Assembly: GCF_001425355.1 (NCBI RefSeq)
Contig: NZ_LMQN01000016.1
Coordinates: forward strand, 144,360-208,359
Direction of reading: 5' to 3'
Source: Chryseobacterium sp. Leaf405
GTDB lineage: Bacteria > Bacteroidota > Bacteroidia > Flavobacteriales > Weeksellaceae
Length of the DNA stretch: 64,000 nucleotides
A program made the position numbers and the translations under genes. The notes beneath the pieces are model-generated. The model was given only the letters and a program-made list of their open reading frames with translations. It ran no database searches and was not told the origin of the DNA. Positions 53,242 to 62,945 of this stretch are shown piece by piece; position 1 is the stretch's first letter, and every line of letters begins with the position of its first letter.

Positions 53242-55833
53242 TTATTCTTCTGAATCAGGATTTTCAGTTTCCTCTGTAGAGTTTTCATTTTCTGCCTGAG
53301 GTGCTTCTGTATTGTTTTCCTCATTATCAGTTAGAATTTCTGCTCCTTCTTCATTTTCTTCAGAATCTTCTTCCACTACATCCTTATCCATTTCTACTTT
53401 TGCAATCGCTGCAATTTCGTCATTTTTCTTAAGGTTGATCATTCTTACCCCTTGCGTATTTCTACCCATCACTCTCATCTCATCCATATTCATACGGATT
53501 GCAACACCGGATTTATTGATAATCATCAATCCGTCTTCGTCTGTTACATTCTGAATCGCAATAAGATTTCCTGTTTTTTCAGTGATATTTAAAGTAATAA
53601 CTCCTTTTCCACCCCTGTTGGTTTCTCTGTAATCCAAAACGGCTGTTCTTTTTCCATATCCTTTCTCAGATACTACAAGAACTGTATCATTTTCCAAATC
53701 ATTAACTACAATCATACCAATTGCTTCGTCATTATCTTCCATGCTGATACCACGCACACCAATAGATCCTCTACCTACTTCTCTTACTTTTTCTTCAGGG
53801 AAACGAATACACTTACCATTTTTGGTAGCAATCATAATCTGAGAAGTTCCGTTTGTTAAGTAAGCCCCTAACAATTGGTCATTATCTCTAATTTCAATTG
53901 CATTAACTCCATTAATTCTTGGTCTTGAATATGCTTCCAATGATGTTTTCTTGATCGTACCATTTTTAGTAACCATCACAACGCTCATTTGATTAACATA
54001 TTCTGAATCCTTTAAATTGTTGGTTCTGATATATGCTTTGATCTTATCGTCCGGTTCAATATTAATTAAGTTTTGTACCGCTCTACCTTTTGCTGTTTTA
54101 GAACCTTCAGGAATTTCGAATACTCTTAACCAGTAACATCTTCCTTTTTCAGTAAAGAACAACATATATTGGTGATTGGTTGCAGAAACGATATACTCCA
54201 GGAAATCTGAATCTCTTGTTGTTGCCGCTTTATTTCCTACACCCCCTCTACTTTGGATTTTATATTCAGAAAGCAACGTTCTCTTCACATAACCTGCGTG
54301 AGAAATCGTAAGAACTACAGATTCGTTTGGAATAATATCTTCGATAGACATTTCACCTCCAGAATAATCGATCTCTGTTCTTCTTTCGTCGCCGTATTTT
54401 TCTTTAACTTCTGCTAATTCATCCTTAATAATCTGGAATCTTCTTGGTTCGTTATCCAAAATATCCTGCAAATCAGCGATTTCTTTCATGATTGCATTGT
54501 ATTCATCACGAATTTTATCAAGCTCCATTCCTGTCAGACGAGCAAGACGTAGATCAAGAATTGCCTGAGCCTGAATATCAGACAAGTCAAACTCCTGAAT
54601 AATTCCTTCTTTTGCAGCCTGAGGATTTGAGCTGTGACGGATAATTGCAATCGCTTTATCTAAAGAATCCTGAGTTCCGATCACCTTCATGAATCCTTCT
54701 AAGATATGAGCTCTTTCTTTTGCCTTTTTAAGCTCATACTCCGTTCTTCTTACAATAACAACGTGTCTGTGCTCCACAAAATGGTGGATAATATCTTTCA
54801 GATTTAATTGTTCCGGTCTTCCGTGTACCAAAGCAATATTATTAACACTGAAAGAGGTCTGAAGTGAAGTATATTTGTATAATAAGTTTAGTACAACATT
54901 CGGAATTGCATCGTTTTTCAATTCATAAACAATACGCATCCCGTTTCTGTCAGATTCATCTCTGATTTCGTAGATTCCTACAATCTTGTCGTCTTTTACC
55001 AATTCGGCTGTTCTGGCAATCATTTCAGCCTTGTTTACCTGGTAAGGAATTTCAGTAACGATAATTGCATTTCTATTGTGTACCTCTTCAAAGCTTACTT
55101 TAGCTCTTAAAACCACTCTTCCTCTTCCCGTATGGAAAGCATCTCTTACCCCATCATATCCATAAATAATCCCACCTGTAGGAAAATCCGGAGCGATAAT
55201 GTGCTGCATTAGCTCATCAATCGTTATGTCTTTATTATCAATATAGGCAGAAATTGCATTTACCGCTTCCGATAAATTGTGAGGAGCCATATTGGTTGCC
55301 ATACCTACTGCGATACCTGAAGTTCCGTTTACCAGAAGATTAGGAATTTTTGTAGGCATTACGGTAGGCTCAGTTAAACTATCATCGAAGTTATTCTGAA
55401 AATCAACCGTATCTTTATCTAAGTCAGAAAGAATATCATCAGAAATCTTTTTCAATCTTGCTTCCGTATAACGCATTGCTGCAGGCGGGTCGCCGTCCAT
55501 CGAACCAAAGTTACCCTGACCGTCCACCTGAGGATAACGTAAGCTCCAAGGCTGCGCCATTCTTACCATCGCATCATATACAGAGGAGTCTCCATGGGGG
55601 TGATATTTACCCAAAACGTCCCCAACGATTCTCGCAGATTTTAAATATTTTCTATTAGAAAAAACCCCCAATCCATACATACCGTAAAGTACCCTTCTAT
55701 GAACAGGTTTTAAGCCATCTCTTACATCCGGTAATGCTCTTGAAACAATAACGGACATCGAATAATCGATATAAGATGATTTCATTTCATCAACAATGTT
55801 GATAGGAATCAATCTTTCTCCTTCTTTTTGCAT
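53242..55833 (-). CDS. gyrA: DNA gyrase subunit A
   Basis: An 863-residue protein counting from the ATG at 55833 ([17 protein letters not shown]); a second ATG two codons upstream is also in frame. The winged-helix domain holds [20 protein letters not shown] with Ser83, Ser84 and Asp87, that is E. coli-style numbering without the classical quinolone-resistance changes at 83 and 87; the catalytic Tyr122 is in [10 protein letters not shown]. The C-terminal pinwheel carries [11 protein letters not shown] and ETNRGGKGV, and the tail is acidic (Glu/Asp/Asn-rich). With GyrB it introduces negative supercoils. It is the upstream gene of the TPR protein. Confidence 0.96.
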   Translation of the reverse strand: MQKEGERLIPINIVDEMKSSYIDYSMSVIVSRALPDVRDGLKPVHRRVLYGMYGLGVFSNRKYLKSARIVGDVLGKYHPHGDSSVYDAMVRMAQPWSLRYPQVDGQGNFGSMDGDPPAAMRYTEARLKKISDDILSDLDKDTVDFQNNFDDSLTEPTVMPTKIPNLLVNGTSGIAVGMATNMAPHNLSEAVNAISAYIDNKDITIDELMQHIIAPDFPTGGIIYGYDGVRDAFHTGRGRVVLRAKVSFEEVHNRNAIIVTEIPYQVNKAEMIARTAELVKDDKIVGIYEIRDESDRNGMRIVYELKNDAIPNVVLNLLYKYTSLQTSFSVNNIALVHGRPEQLNLKDIIHHFVEHRHVVIVRRTEYELKKAKERAHILEGFMKVIGTQDSLDKAIAIIRHSSNPQAAKEGIIQEFDLSDIQAQAILDLRLARLTGMELDKIRDEYNAIMKEIADLQDILDNEPRRFQIIKDELAEVKEKYGDERRTEIDYSGGEMSIEDIIPNESVVLTISHAGYVKRTLLSEYKIQSRGGVGNKAATTRDSDFLEYIVSATNHQYMLFFTEKGRCYWLRVFEIPEGSKTAKGRAVQNLINIEPDDKIKAYIRTNNLKDSEYVNQMSVVMVTKNGTIKKTSLEAYSRPRINGVNAIEIRDNDQLLGAYLTNGTSQIMIATKNGKCIRFPEEKVREVGRGSIGVRGISMEDNDEAIGMIVVNDLENDTVLVVSEKGYGKRTAVLDYRETNRGGKGVITLNITEKTGNLIAIQNVTDEDGLMIINKSGVAIRMNMDEMRVMGRNTQGVRMINLKKNDEIAAIAKVEMDKDVVEEDSEENEEGAEILTDNEENNTEAPQAENENSTEETENPDSEE

Positions 55834-55981
55834 AAACAAATTTTATTATAATGATTGCCAGACCCTTAGCTGTGCGTCTGAAAATTATCTATTTCGTTTT
55901 TTTATTAACGTGCTAATTTACGAAAAATTTGTCGATTTTTGCCGTAGAATTTATCCAAAAAATCTTAAAAATTCATAAAAT

Positions 55982-56296
55982 ATGAGCGTATTAAGTGTAA
56001 CTTTCCACTGTACAAAAAATAATCTTGAAGAATGGGAAAATTATATGGACGAAACGTTGGTTTTAATGACTGAAAACCTATTAGACGTAGATAAATATAT
56101 CCTTTCAGAAGTACACAGTGATTATATAGAAGACGGTAAAAATTACAACCTTCTGTTGATCTTCGACAATGATGAACTGAGATCCGGTTTTATAGAAAGT
56201 GAACTGGTAAATATTGCAGAAATTATTGATAAGAAATTCGGACAGGAAGTAATGATTTTTAATACTTTCCTTAATCCGAAGAAATCAAGATTATAA
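55982..56296 (+). CDS. DUF4286 family protein
   Basis: A 104-residue protein. MSVLSVTFHCTKNNLEEWEN, the helix WENYMDETLVLMTENLL, YILSEVHSDYIEDGKNYNLL and the ending QEVMIFNTFLNPKKS give it a ferredoxin-like alpha/beta layout like that of DUF4286. No function is known. It is divergent from gyrA and ends in a bidirectional terminator shared with the small exported protein gene at 56383. Confidence 0.82.
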   Translation: MSVLSVTFHCTKNNLEEWENYMDETLVLMTENLLDVDKYILSEVHSDYIEDGKNYNLLLIFDNDELRSGFIESELVNIAEIIDKKFGQEVMIFNTFLNPKKSRL

Positions 56297-56341
56297 ATTT
56301 AATTAACTATTGAATTTAATAGCTTAATTTTCAAATAAATC

Positions 56342-56372
56342 AAAAGCCCCGAATAATTTCAGGGCTTTTTTA
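56342..56372. terminator. Bidirectional terminator
   Basis: AAAAGCCC / GGGCTTTT arms with T flanks on both strands, between the DUF4286 gene and the small lipoprotein gene. Confidence 0.88.
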
Positions 56373-56382
56373 TGTTTCCATT

Positions 56383-56568
56383 TTATGATCTTATTGTAGA
56401 TTTTCTCTCAAAGATTAAATCTGTTTTAGAATGATCCGTATTTTTTTCAATCATTCCATGAGGCCTTCTTGGTGGTTCCGGTCGTTTTGGAGGTCTTGGA
56501 GGCGGATGACATGCACTTGTGGCGTACGCTAATGCAAATACACCCAAAATTTTAAGTAAAGATTTCAT
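56383..56568 (-). CDS. Small Pro/Arg-rich lipoprotein
   Basis: A 61-residue protein. The signal peptide MKSLLKILGVFALAYATSAC ends at a lipobox (TSAC, Cys20). The mature part is proline-arginine rich (HPPPRPPKRPEPPRRP) and then turns into charged residues to the end. No family is recognised. Its leader resembles that of the next small protein upstream (56671), so the two may be related. Short and hypothetical, but its lipobox, its terminator and its position make it credible. Confidence 0.6.
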   Translation of the reverse strand: MKSLLKILGVFALAYATSACHPPPRPPKRPEPPRRPHGMIEKNTDHSKTDLIFERKSTIRS

Positions 56569-56637
56569 ATTTCATTTTTTGATTGAAATAAAATAATCAA
56601 TGTAAGTGCCAATCTGTAATAAGCCGTACTAAAAAAT

Positions 56638-56662
56638 AAAGCATTGAATAGTTCAATGCTTT
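56638..56662 (-). terminator. Terminator of the small His/Tyr-rich protein gene
   Basis: AAAGCATTGAA (56638-56648) pairs with TTCAATGCTTT (56652-56662); a T-rich tract follows on the minus strand. Confidence 0.82.
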
Positions 56663-56670
56663 ATGGTTTG

Positions 56671-56955
56671 TTATAAATTAACGATAACTACCGGTCTACT
56701 CTGATAAACACGGTAAGGTCTCTGAGAATAATGCCTGTGTCTTACAGGTCTGTAATAATGCTTTTTATAATAATGTCCCGGAGGTCTGTGATACACAACC
56801 CTTTTATAATGTGGTCTGTGTGGTCCTTTATAATAATGATTCTTAGGACCGTGCCCATGCCCGTGACCTCTTCCTCTTTGAACGGGCGCTGCACTGTAAT
56901 AAGCAAAGGAAAGAACAAATAGAAACAATCCTAAGATTTTAGTCAACATCTTCAT
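56671..56955 (-). CDS. Small His/Arg/Tyr-rich exported protein
   Basis: A 94-residue protein with a signal peptide (MKMLTKILGLFLFVLSFAYYS). The mature 70 residues are very rich in His, Tyr, Arg, Lys and Pro with repeated HGHGHG and HYYK elements (GPHRPHYKRVVYHRPPGHYY, RPVRHRHYSQRPYRVYQ). It has hardly any hydrophobic residues and so no compact fold is likely. His-rich patches could bind metals such as zinc, copper or nickel (inference). It is a lone gene with its own terminator and a similar leader to the 56383 protein. Confidence 0.7.
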   Translation of the reverse strand: MKMLTKILGLFLFVLSFAYYSAAPVQRGRGHGHGHGPKNHYYKGPHRPHYKRVVYHRPPGHYYKKHYYRPVRHRHYSQRPYRVYQSRPVVIVNL

Positions 56956-57061
56956 AATATATTATTTTCAAATTACATCAATAAGAGCTACAATATAAAT
57001 GCCAATAACGCTTTATTATTAGATTATTAAAAATTTTTAAGAAAATTTATTACTTTTTTTG

Positions 57062-57556
57062 TTAAAAAATTGAGTCACTTCTTTTTTCAAGCATCACAAC
57101 GTCTTTCCATTCATCATTTAGTTTTGCTAATTTTTTTCTGATCCCGACGGTTCTGAAACCATTTTTCTGATGAAATTTAATTGATGATTCGTTTTCAGCG
57201 AAAATATTTACTTGTAATGTCCAAAATCCGTGGCTTTCACTATCCAAAATCATCTTTTTAAGTAAAACAGAACCCAATCCTTTATTCTGATAGTTATTAT
57301 CCAGATAAATGCTCACTTCTGCAACGCCTTTGAAATTTTCTCTTTTACTGATTAACTTTAAAGCACACCAACCCACGACTTCACCAGATTCATTTTCCAA
57401 CACCCAACGGCAATCGTTGAAATAATCCATACTCCAGACCTCAGCATCAGGAACTGAAGTTTCAAATGTTGCCATTCCTCCGTCAATTCCTTGCTGAAAG
57501 ATTTCCAACACTCTGGTTTCGTCGCTTGGAAGCATTTCTCTGAGTTCGTAATTCAT
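57062..57556 (-). CDS. GNAT N-acetyltransferase, phosphinothricin acetyltransferase-like
   Basis: A 164-residue protein. MNYELREMLPSDETRVLEIF begins the GNAT fold, EVSIYLDNNYQNKGLGSVLL is the acetyl-CoA binding motif A (the QNKGLGS variant of Q/RxxGxG/A), and FAENESSIKFHQKNGFRTVG is the second conserved block. The layout is like Pat and related amino-acid N-acetyltransferases. The substrate is unknown. It is five bases downstream of the DUF421 gene and therefore in the same operon. Confidence 0.9.
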   Translation of the reverse strand: MNYELREMLPSDETRVLEIFQQGIDGGMATFETSVPDAEVWSMDYFNDCRWVLENESGEVVGWCALKLISKRENFKGVAEVSIYLDNNYQNKGLGSVLLKKMILDSESHGFWTLQVNIFAENESSIKFHQKNGFRTVGIRKKLAKLNDEWKDVVMLEKRSDSIF

Positions 57557-57561
57557 AGTAT

Positions 57562-58074
57562 TTAAAGATATTTTCGTTTATTTTTTCTTTTAATTCTTGA
57601 AAAATGGGTTTGTTTATTCTTTTTATCCTCAGAAATGACACTTATATTTCCGTCTACTTCCAGAATCGACAGTTTTACGTTTTCAATTCCATCCACTCCA
57701 TGTTCTCTGATTGCTTCTTCAAGTTCATCTCTATTAATTTTAACTTTATCCAAAGCATTTTCATCTACTACTCCATCTTTTACCAAAATCACAGGATCTG
57801 CTTCCATAAAGCTTTTAAACTTCGGATTGGAAAACATCAATCTTTTTAGTGTAAAATTAGCAACAAACAAAACCAAAGCTGCGATCAGCCCGCCCTGCAG
57901 TGAGGTATCGGGACCAACCATAGCATTCTGAACCGCATTTGAAATCAACAACAGAAGAACAACATCTCCCGCATTAAGCTGAGAGAGCTGGTTTTTACCA
58001 AACAGACGAATGGCAATCACCATGAAAAGATAAACACAAAGAGAGCGTACAACGACATCAAGAATAGAATTCAC
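57562..58074 (-). CDS. DUF421 (YetF-like) membrane protein
   Basis: A 170-residue protein with three membrane helices at the N-terminus (near residues 5-22, 38-55 and 60-80) and a soluble C-terminal domain of about 80 residues. The DUF421 signatures are RLFGKNQLSQLNAGDVVLLL, then ADPVILVKDGVVDENALDKVKIN and REHGVDGIENVKLSILEVDG. YetF proteins are thought to be membrane proteins of B. subtilis spores and other cells; the function is unknown. The gene is upstream of the GNAT gene. Confidence 0.88.
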   Translation of the reverse strand: MNSILDVVVRSLCVYLFMVIAIRLFGKNQLSQLNAGDVVLLLLISNAVQNAMVGPDTSLQGGLIAALVLFVANFTLKRLMFSNPKFKSFMEADPVILVKDGVVDENALDKVKINRDELEEAIREHGVDGIENVKLSILEVDGNISVISEDKKNKQTHFSRIKRKNKRKYL

Positions 58075-58186
58075 GAGAGATTTATTATACTGTCAAATGT
58101 ATTAAATTTTTGTCTTGATTGGAGAAAAGAATAAGATTTTAAATAGTAGACTTCATTTACCATAAAAATCTTTAGTGTGCACTAAA

Positions 58187-58209
58187 AAACCGCTTGTAAA
58201 AAGCGGTTT
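58187..58209 (-). terminator. Terminator of the GG-leader peptide gene
   Basis: AAACCGCTT / AAGCGGTTT stem with loop GTAAA; on the minus strand the right arm comes first and a T run follows. It lies only six bases beyond the peptide stop codon. Confidence 0.88.
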
Positions 58210-58215
58210 AAATTA

Positions 58216-58350
58216 TTAAGGACACTGTGCAATGGGAACCGGGCTGCATACCGTTTTGTTTAATCTTTCACAATAAACGCAGTATTGCTTTGGTTGTCCT
58301 CCGTACACTGACTTTAGTTCTGTTTTGCTTAGTTTCTTTAAATTTTTCAT
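58216..58350 (-). CDS. Double-glycine leader, Cys-rich bacteriocin-like peptide
   Basis: A 44-codon gene on the minus strand, ATG at 58350, stop at 58216. The leader MKNLKKLSKTELKSVYGG has the layout of class IIb/GG-type leaders (L-x-x-x-x-L-K-x-V-x-G-G): conserved Leu, Glu and a double glycine at 17-18. The 26-residue core QPKQYCVYCERLNKTVCSPV followed by PIAQCP has four Cys. Chryseobacterium genomes are known to hold many such small peptides. Cleavage and export need a PCAT-type transporter, which is not in this window, so this is an orphan. The peptide was missed by longer ORF cut-offs. Confidence 0.78.
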   Translation of the reverse strand: MKNLKKLSKTELKSVYGGQPKQYCVYCERLNKTVCSPVPIAQCP

Positions 58351-58444
58351 ATTGTTCTAATTTTGGTGAATTATACTTAAAACGAAAACTACTGCTAATT
58401 ATTATACATTTATTTTTAAAATTTTCGTGATTTGGAATTCAAAA

Positions 58445-58471
58445 CAAAAGCCATACAAATTTGCATGGCTT
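58445..58471 (-). terminator. Terminator of the gene at 58493
   Basis: AAAGCCAT / ATGGCTTT arms around CAAATTTG; the minus strand continues into a T-rich tract past the stop codon at 58493. Confidence 0.75.
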
Positions 58472-58492
58472 TATATAAAAGATTTATGAATA

Positions 58493-58891
58493 TTATCTGT
58501 TATCAATTTCTACGGTTACGGGCATTACATACGTATATGCAATCATATTTTCATTCACTTTTTTGCGGTCTACTCTATAATCAAGTTCGCTTAAAACGTT
58601 TTCAATTTCTTTGCTTACGTTTTTGCAGTCGCCGTTAGAATGAACATTTACTATTTTCCCGTTTTTTGCAATATCAAATTTCACTACTGAATTTACGACT
58701 CCCTGCTTATAATCCACTTTTGTAAGGTCGAAGTTGTCCATCAGTCGGGTTCTTATATCATTAAAGGTATTTTTACTCAACTGAATTTCTTCAATTGTAT
58801 TATCTGTTGTTTGTGCTTTTACTGTATTCACTAAAGACATAATTCCACAAACGAAAATTGAAGCAACTAATATCTGAATTTTATTTTTCAT
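58493..58891 (-). CDS. Exported protein with TonB-C-like domain
   Basis: A 132-residue protein. The signal peptide is MKNKIQILVASIFVCGIMSL, with cleavage probably after NTVKAQ. The mature part contains VVNSVVKFDIAKNGKIVNVH, followed by SKEIENVLSELDYRV, which resembles the beta-alpha-beta C-terminal domain of TonB and energy-transducer proteins (V-x-F-x-I-x-x-x-G-x-I-x-x-x-V). No transmembrane anchor is present, so it is not a working TonB. It is probably periplasmic. The function is unknown. The next upstream region is a 319-base gap. Confidence 0.65.
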   Translation of the reverse strand: MKNKIQILVASIFVCGIMSLVNTVKAQTTDNTIEEIQLSKNTFNDIRTRLMDNFDLTKVDYKQGVVNSVVKFDIAKNGKIVNVHSNGDCKNVSKEIENVLSELDYRVDRKKVNENMIAYTYVMPVTVEIDNR

Positions 58892-59210
58892 AACTCTTTG
58901 GTTTTAAATGTTATATTAAAATTATTTATGATCTCTTTACCAAAGATATATAAAATTATTCATATTAATTTCACATACAGTTAACATTGAGTTAACATTA
59001 AAAATTAAAGTATTGATTTTCAGAGTTATAAATTTTAAAAATAATTGAAAATTTAATATTGGAAGTTATTTTTAAGCATAAAAAAAGACTAAACTTAATT
59101 AGTTTAGTCTATATATTTAAATCAAATTTGTCATTCTGCAGAAATTTAAACCATCGATGTTAAATTCTTTGTCAAAATTCACAAATATTATGTTTTAAAA
59201 TTGATTTCAA
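58892..59210. other. AT-rich gap between the TonB-C-like gene and uvrA
   Basis: Holds the uvrA terminator at 59087-59110 and no open frame of note. The promoter of the gene at 58493 must lie in its left part, but I find no clean -7 box there. Confidence 0.4.
59087..59110 (-). terminator. Terminator of uvrA
   Basis: AGACTAAACT (59087-59096) / AGTTTAGTCT (59101-59110), loop TAAT, followed by T bases on the minus strand. It lies about 100 bases after the uvrA stop codon. Confidence 0.82.
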
Positions 59211-62042
59211 TTACTCCAATTCCCGCTTCAAAAACTTACCCGTCAAACTCTTTTTTGATTTCACAATTTCCTCTGGCGTTCCCTGTGCAACAATCTGTCC
59301 GCCATATCTTCCACCTTCAGGACCAACATCAATAATATGATCCGCCAATTTTATTACATCCATATTATGTTCAATAATAATGAATGAGTTTCCTAATTCC
59401 ACCAATTTATTAATGGCTTCCATCAGAATTTTGACATCTTCAAAATGAAGTCCGGTTGTCGGTTCGTCGAGAATGTACAACGTGTTTCCGGTTTGTCTTT
59501 TTGAAAGTTCTGTAGCTAATTTGATACGCTGCGCTTCCCCTCCAGAAAGCGTTGTCGATTGCTGTCCCAATGTAATATATCCCAAACCAACATCCTGTAA
59601 CGTTTTCACTTTAGCAAAAATCTTTGGAATCGGCTGGAAAAATTCTACCGCTTCATCAATCGTCATATCCAATACATCCGAAATAGATTTTCCTTTGTAA
59701 CGAACTTCCAGTGTTTCTCTGTTGAAACGTTTTCCGTTACAGGTTTCACAATGAACGTAAACGTCGGGTAAGAAATTCATTTCAATAACTTTCAAACCGC
59801 CGCCCTGACAGGTTTCGCATCTTCCGCCTTTTACGTTGAAAGAAAATCTTCCCGGCTTGTAACCACGGATTTTACTTTCAGGCAATTCTGAGAATAAATT
59901 TCTGATGTCTGTAAACATTGCCGTGTAGGTCGCCGGATTTGAACGAGGTGTTCTTCCAATTGGTGTTTGATCTACATCAACAATTTTATCAATATTATCA
60001 AGTCCTTCGATTTTTTTGTAAGGCAAAGGCTCCTGAACAGCTCTGTAAAAATGTTTATTCAGAATCGGATACAGCGTTCCGTTTATTAGAGAAGATTTTC
60101 CGCTTCCTGAAATTCCTGAAACGACAACTAATTTTCCCAAAGGAATGTCTAATGTTACATTTTTAAGGTTATTTCCCGTCGCTCCTTTTAGCAATATATT
60201 TTTCCCGTTTCCTGCTCTTCTGATTTCCGGAACGGCGATTTTTCTTTTTCCGTTAATATACTGAGCGGTTATCGTATCAGCATTCAACAGATCTTTAGGT
60301 TTTCCCTGCCAAAGAATTTCTCCACCGAATTTCCCGGCTCTCGGGCCAATATCCAAAACCTCATCGGCTTCCAGAATCATGTCTTTATCATGCTCAACAA
60401 CAATAACTGAATTTCCAATGTCACGAAGATTTTTTAACGAATTAATTAATCTTTCATTATCTCTTTGGTGCAATCCGATACTTGGTTCATCTAAAATATA
60501 CAAAACATTCACCAACTGAGAACCAATTTGTGTCGCCAGACGGATTCTCTGAGATTCTCCTCCGGAAAGAGTTTTTGAACTTCTGCTCAAACTTAAATAT
60601 TCCAAACCAACGTCTAATAAGAATTGTAGCCTGGTTTCGATTTCTTTTAAAATTTCATGAGCAATGATTGATTTTTTTTCTGAAAATGTATCCTTTACAT
60701 CATGCAGCCATTCTTTAAGGTCAGATAAGCTTAGTCCGTTTACCTCAGCAATATTTTTTCCGTCAATTTTAAAACTCAAACTTGAAGGCTGAAGACGCGC
60801 ACCTTTACATTCCGGACAAGTCTCCTCCGTTGTGAAATGTCTTTCCAGCAAAATCGCTTCGTAAGATTCTCTTTCCTCAATCATTTCTTCCATAAAAGGA
60901 ATCAACCCATCAAAACTGATCTTGATTTTCTTGGTAATGCCTGCATATTTTAGATCTTTATTGAATTCTTTGTGACAACCGTGGTACATATAATCCAAAG
61001 CCTCCTCCGGAATATCCTTAAAAGGAGTTGCCAATCCCAATCCAAAAATTTCAAGAATATTTTTAATCTGAGAAAGAATCCATTTGTTTGATTTAATATC
61101 TTCCAAAGGTAACAATCCTCCCTGATTGATCGACAATTTCGGATTTTCAACAAAATAATCGGTGTTGATTTTCTTGATTGTTCCCAACCCCTTACAACTT
61201 GGGCAGCTTCCTTTCGGAGAGTTAAAAGAAAATGTATTAGGTTCAGGCAACGCCAATGAGTGGCCGGTTTCAGCATCCATCAAATTTTTAGAGAAATATT
61301 CGATAGCCGTACTTCCCAGTTTTTGAATTCCAATCAAACCTTCTCCCATTTCCATTGCCGTTCGCAACGATTTTTCCATTCTGGCTTCGGAAGCGCTTTC
61401 ACCGATAATCCAACGGTCGATTACGATGTCGATGTCGTGGGTTTTGTAACGGTCAAGCTTTAAATCATATTCAATATCCGTCAATTCGCCGTCAATTCTT
61501 GCCTGTCCGTACCCTTTTTTTGCCATCTGCACGAAAAGCTCATGATAATGCCCCTTTCTGGAACGAACAACAGGTGCCATCAACATAATTTTTTCACACT
61601 TATAATTTTCTTTGATGGCTTCCAGGATTTGATCTTCTGTATAGCTTACCAATTTCTTCCCTGTCGTCTGTGAATAGGCATCAGAAACTCTCGCATACAA
61701 AAGACGCAGGTAATCGTACAATTCCGTAACCGTTCCTACCGTGGAACGGGGGTTTTTATTAGTTGTTTTTTGTTCGATCGCAATTACGGGTGACAATCCT
61801 TCGATTTTATCGACATCAGGACGTTCCAAACCGCCTAAAAACTGTCTCGCATAAGCAGAAAACGTTTCGATATAACGACGCTGACCCTCGGCAAAGATCG
61901 TATCAAAAGCCAATGATGATTTTCCACTTCCCGAAAGTCCGGTGATAACCACCAATTCGTTGCGTGGAATTTTGACATTAATGTTTTTAAGATTATGTTC
62001 TCTGGCTCCGTAAACTTCTATATATTCTGTTGATTTACTCAT
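59211..62042 (-). CDS. uvrA: Excinuclease ABC subunit UvrA
   Basis: A 943-residue protein from the ATG at 62042 ([20 protein letters not shown]); the frame is open further up to 62177 but the 45 extra residues do not match the family. It has two ABC ATPase halves: Walker [14 protein letters not shown] and [14 protein letters not shown], signatures [14 protein letters not shown] and [15 protein letters not shown], and zinc-finger clusters [21 protein letters not shown] and CETCQGGG...CETCNGKRF. It finds bulky DNA lesions and loads UvrB in nucleotide excision repair. Its terminator lies at 59087. Confidence 0.97.
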   Translation of the reverse strand: MSKSTEYIEVYGAREHNLKNINVKIPRNELVVITGLSGSGKSSLAFDTIFAEGQRRYIETFSAYARQFLGGLERPDVDKIEGLSPVIAIEQKTTNKNPRSTVGTVTELYDYLRLLYARVSDAYSQTTGKKLVSYTEDQILEAIKENYKCEKIMLMAPVVRSRKGHYHELFVQMAKKGYGQARIDGELTDIEYDLKLDRYKTHDIDIVIDRWIIGESASEARMEKSLRTAMEMGEGLIGIQKLGSTAIEYFSKNLMDAETGHSLALPEPNTFSFNSPKGSCPSCKGLGTIKKINTDYFVENPKLSINQGGLLPLEDIKSNKWILSQIKNILEIFGLGLATPFKDIPEEALDYMYHGCHKEFNKDLKYAGITKKIKISFDGLIPFMEEMIEERESYEAILLERHFTTEETCPECKGARLQPSSLSFKIDGKNIAEVNGLSLSDLKEWLHDVKDTFSEKKSIIAHEILKEIETRLQFLLDVGLEYLSLSRSSKTLSGGESQRIRLATQIGSQLVNVLYILDEPSIGLHQRDNERLINSLKNLRDIGNSVIVVEHDKDMILEADEVLDIGPRAGKFGGEILWQGKPKDLLNADTITAQYINGKRKIAVPEIRRAGNGKNILLKGATGNNLKNVTLDIPLGKLVVVSGISGSGKSSLINGTLYPILNKHFYRAVQEPLPYKKIEGLDNIDKIVDVDQTPIGRTPRSNPATYTAMFTDIRNLFSELPESKIRGYKPGRFSFNVKGGRCETCQGGGLKVIEMNFLPDVYVHCETCNGKRFNRETLEVRYKGKSISDVLDMTIDEAVEFFQPIPKIFAKVKTLQDVGLGYITLGQQSTTLSGGEAQRIKLATELSKRQTGNTLYILDEPTTGLHFEDVKILMEAINKLVELGNSFIIIEHNMDVIKLADHIIDVGPEGGRYGGQIVAQGTPEEIVKSKKSLTGKFLKRELE

Positions 62043-62174
62043 AATTTGGTGTGACTTTACCTGAAAATCACGATGGGCAAAATTACGGAATTTTATGGAC
62101 TTTTTTGTGTTAAAAAATGTTAGATTAATTAACAGAAAAGAGAGATTTTTAATTTTAAACTTAATAATTTTCCG

Positions 62175-62206
62175 CATTATCCTGAGCTACGTTGAAGAAT
62201 CGTAGG
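62175..62206. repeat. Word-like intergenic repeat
   Basis: The stretch contains CCTGAGCTACGTTGAAGAAT, a form of the CCTGAGC-(T)-GTTGAAGAAT(C) sequences scattered through intergenic DNA of many Bacteroidota. Only one copy is visible here. The assignment is recognition by eye and its function is unknown. Confidence 0.4.
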
Positions 62207-62249
62207 CTTGATCAAAATTTGATTAAATTTACATCTCATAAAACCAACT

Positions 62250-62822
62250 ATGCAAAGACTGCGAGACCATATCGAAGCAATAACTCCACTCACAGACGAA
62301 GAATTTGATTATGTCAAAAGTTTTTTCATTCTTAAAAATGTTCGTAAAAATCAGTTTCTGGTTCATGAGGGTGATGAAGTGAAATATGAATTCCTGACGC
62401 TGGAAGGAATTTACAAGGTATTTTATATTGACGAAAACGGAAAAGAACACATTCTGCAGTTTGCGAAAAAAAATTGGTGGATGACCGATTATGTCGGATT
62501 TTTCAAACAGCAGAATGCCAAAATGTTTGTAGAATGCCTACAAGACGGAGCTGTTGTCTGCCTTACCTTAGAAGGAAGAGAAAAATTATCGATGGAACTT
62601 CACAAGATGGAACATTTTTTCAGAGTAAAATTAATGAATGGCTATATTGCTTTGCAACAAAGAATTATCCTTTTACTATCAAGCACACCTCAACAACGGT
62701 ATGAGGAGTTTTCAAAACTGTACCCTGACCTCATCACACAAATTCCAAAAAAATATGTTGCAGAATATCTGGGAGTAAGCCGGGAAACGCTGAGCAGATT
62801 ATATTCAAACAATAATAAATAG
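62250..62822 (+). CDS. Crp/Fnr-family transcriptional regulator
   Basis: A 190-residue regulator. The cyclic-nucleotide-binding-like domain is residues about 10-120 (ILKNVRKNQFLVHEGDEVKY, FLTLEGIYKVFYIDENGKEH), and the C-terminal helix-turn-helix is IPKKYVAEYLGVSRETLSRL. No Cys cluster is present, so it is not a true FNR, and the residues that contact cAMP are not clearly conserved; the signal is unknown. It is next to and upstream of the DJ-1/PfpI and ABM-monooxygenase genes, which suggests it controls them (inference). A terminator follows at 62826. Confidence 0.88.
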   Translation: MQRLRDHIEAITPLTDEEFDYVKSFFILKNVRKNQFLVHEGDEVKYEFLTLEGIYKVFYIDENGKEHILQFAKKNWWMTDYVGFFKQQNAKMFVECLQDGAVVCLTLEGREKLSMELHKMEHFFRVKLMNGYIALQQRIILLLSSTPQQRYEEFSKLYPDLITQIPKKYVAEYLGVSRETLSRLYSNNNK

Positions 62823-62825
62823 ATA

Positions 62826-62852
62826 AGTGTGATTTTGATCACACTTTTTTTG
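62826..62852 (+). terminator. Terminator of the Crp/Fnr-type regulator gene
   Basis: AGTGTGA / TCACACT stem around TTTTGA, followed by a run of T bases; it starts 4 bases after the stop codon. Confidence 0.8.
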
Positions 62853-62888
62853 TGACTTCACTCCTTCTGTTCAGGCATCGGATCGACC

Positions 62889-62896
62889 TACATTTG
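62889..62896 (+). promoter_or_regulatory. -7 element of the DJ-1/PfpI-ABM operon
   Basis: TACATTTG, an exact TAnnTTTG match about 50 bases before the ATG at 62946. No -33 element is visible, so an activator may be needed; the adjacent Crp/Fnr-like gene product is a candidate. Confidence 0.55.
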
Positions 62897-62945
62897 CTAT
62901 AGAAAAATCAAACAGAATATTAATTAACTAAAAAAATGTAATGTC

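Noticed and set aside
53242..55833. Quinolone-resistance mutation in gyrA
   Set aside because: The region around residues 81-87 reads GDSSVYD; positions 83 and 87 are the usual Ser and Asp, so no classical resistance change is visible.
58227..58430. Plus-strand frame of 67 residues opposite the peptide gene
   Set aside because: The minus-strand GG-leader peptide with its terminator explains the DNA better; the plus frame has no recognisable motif and no clear initiation signal.
62043..62177. 45-residue N-terminal extension of uvrA
   Set aside because: The added residues are Lys/Phe-rich and unlike UvrA; the ATG at 62042 begins the normal N-terminus.
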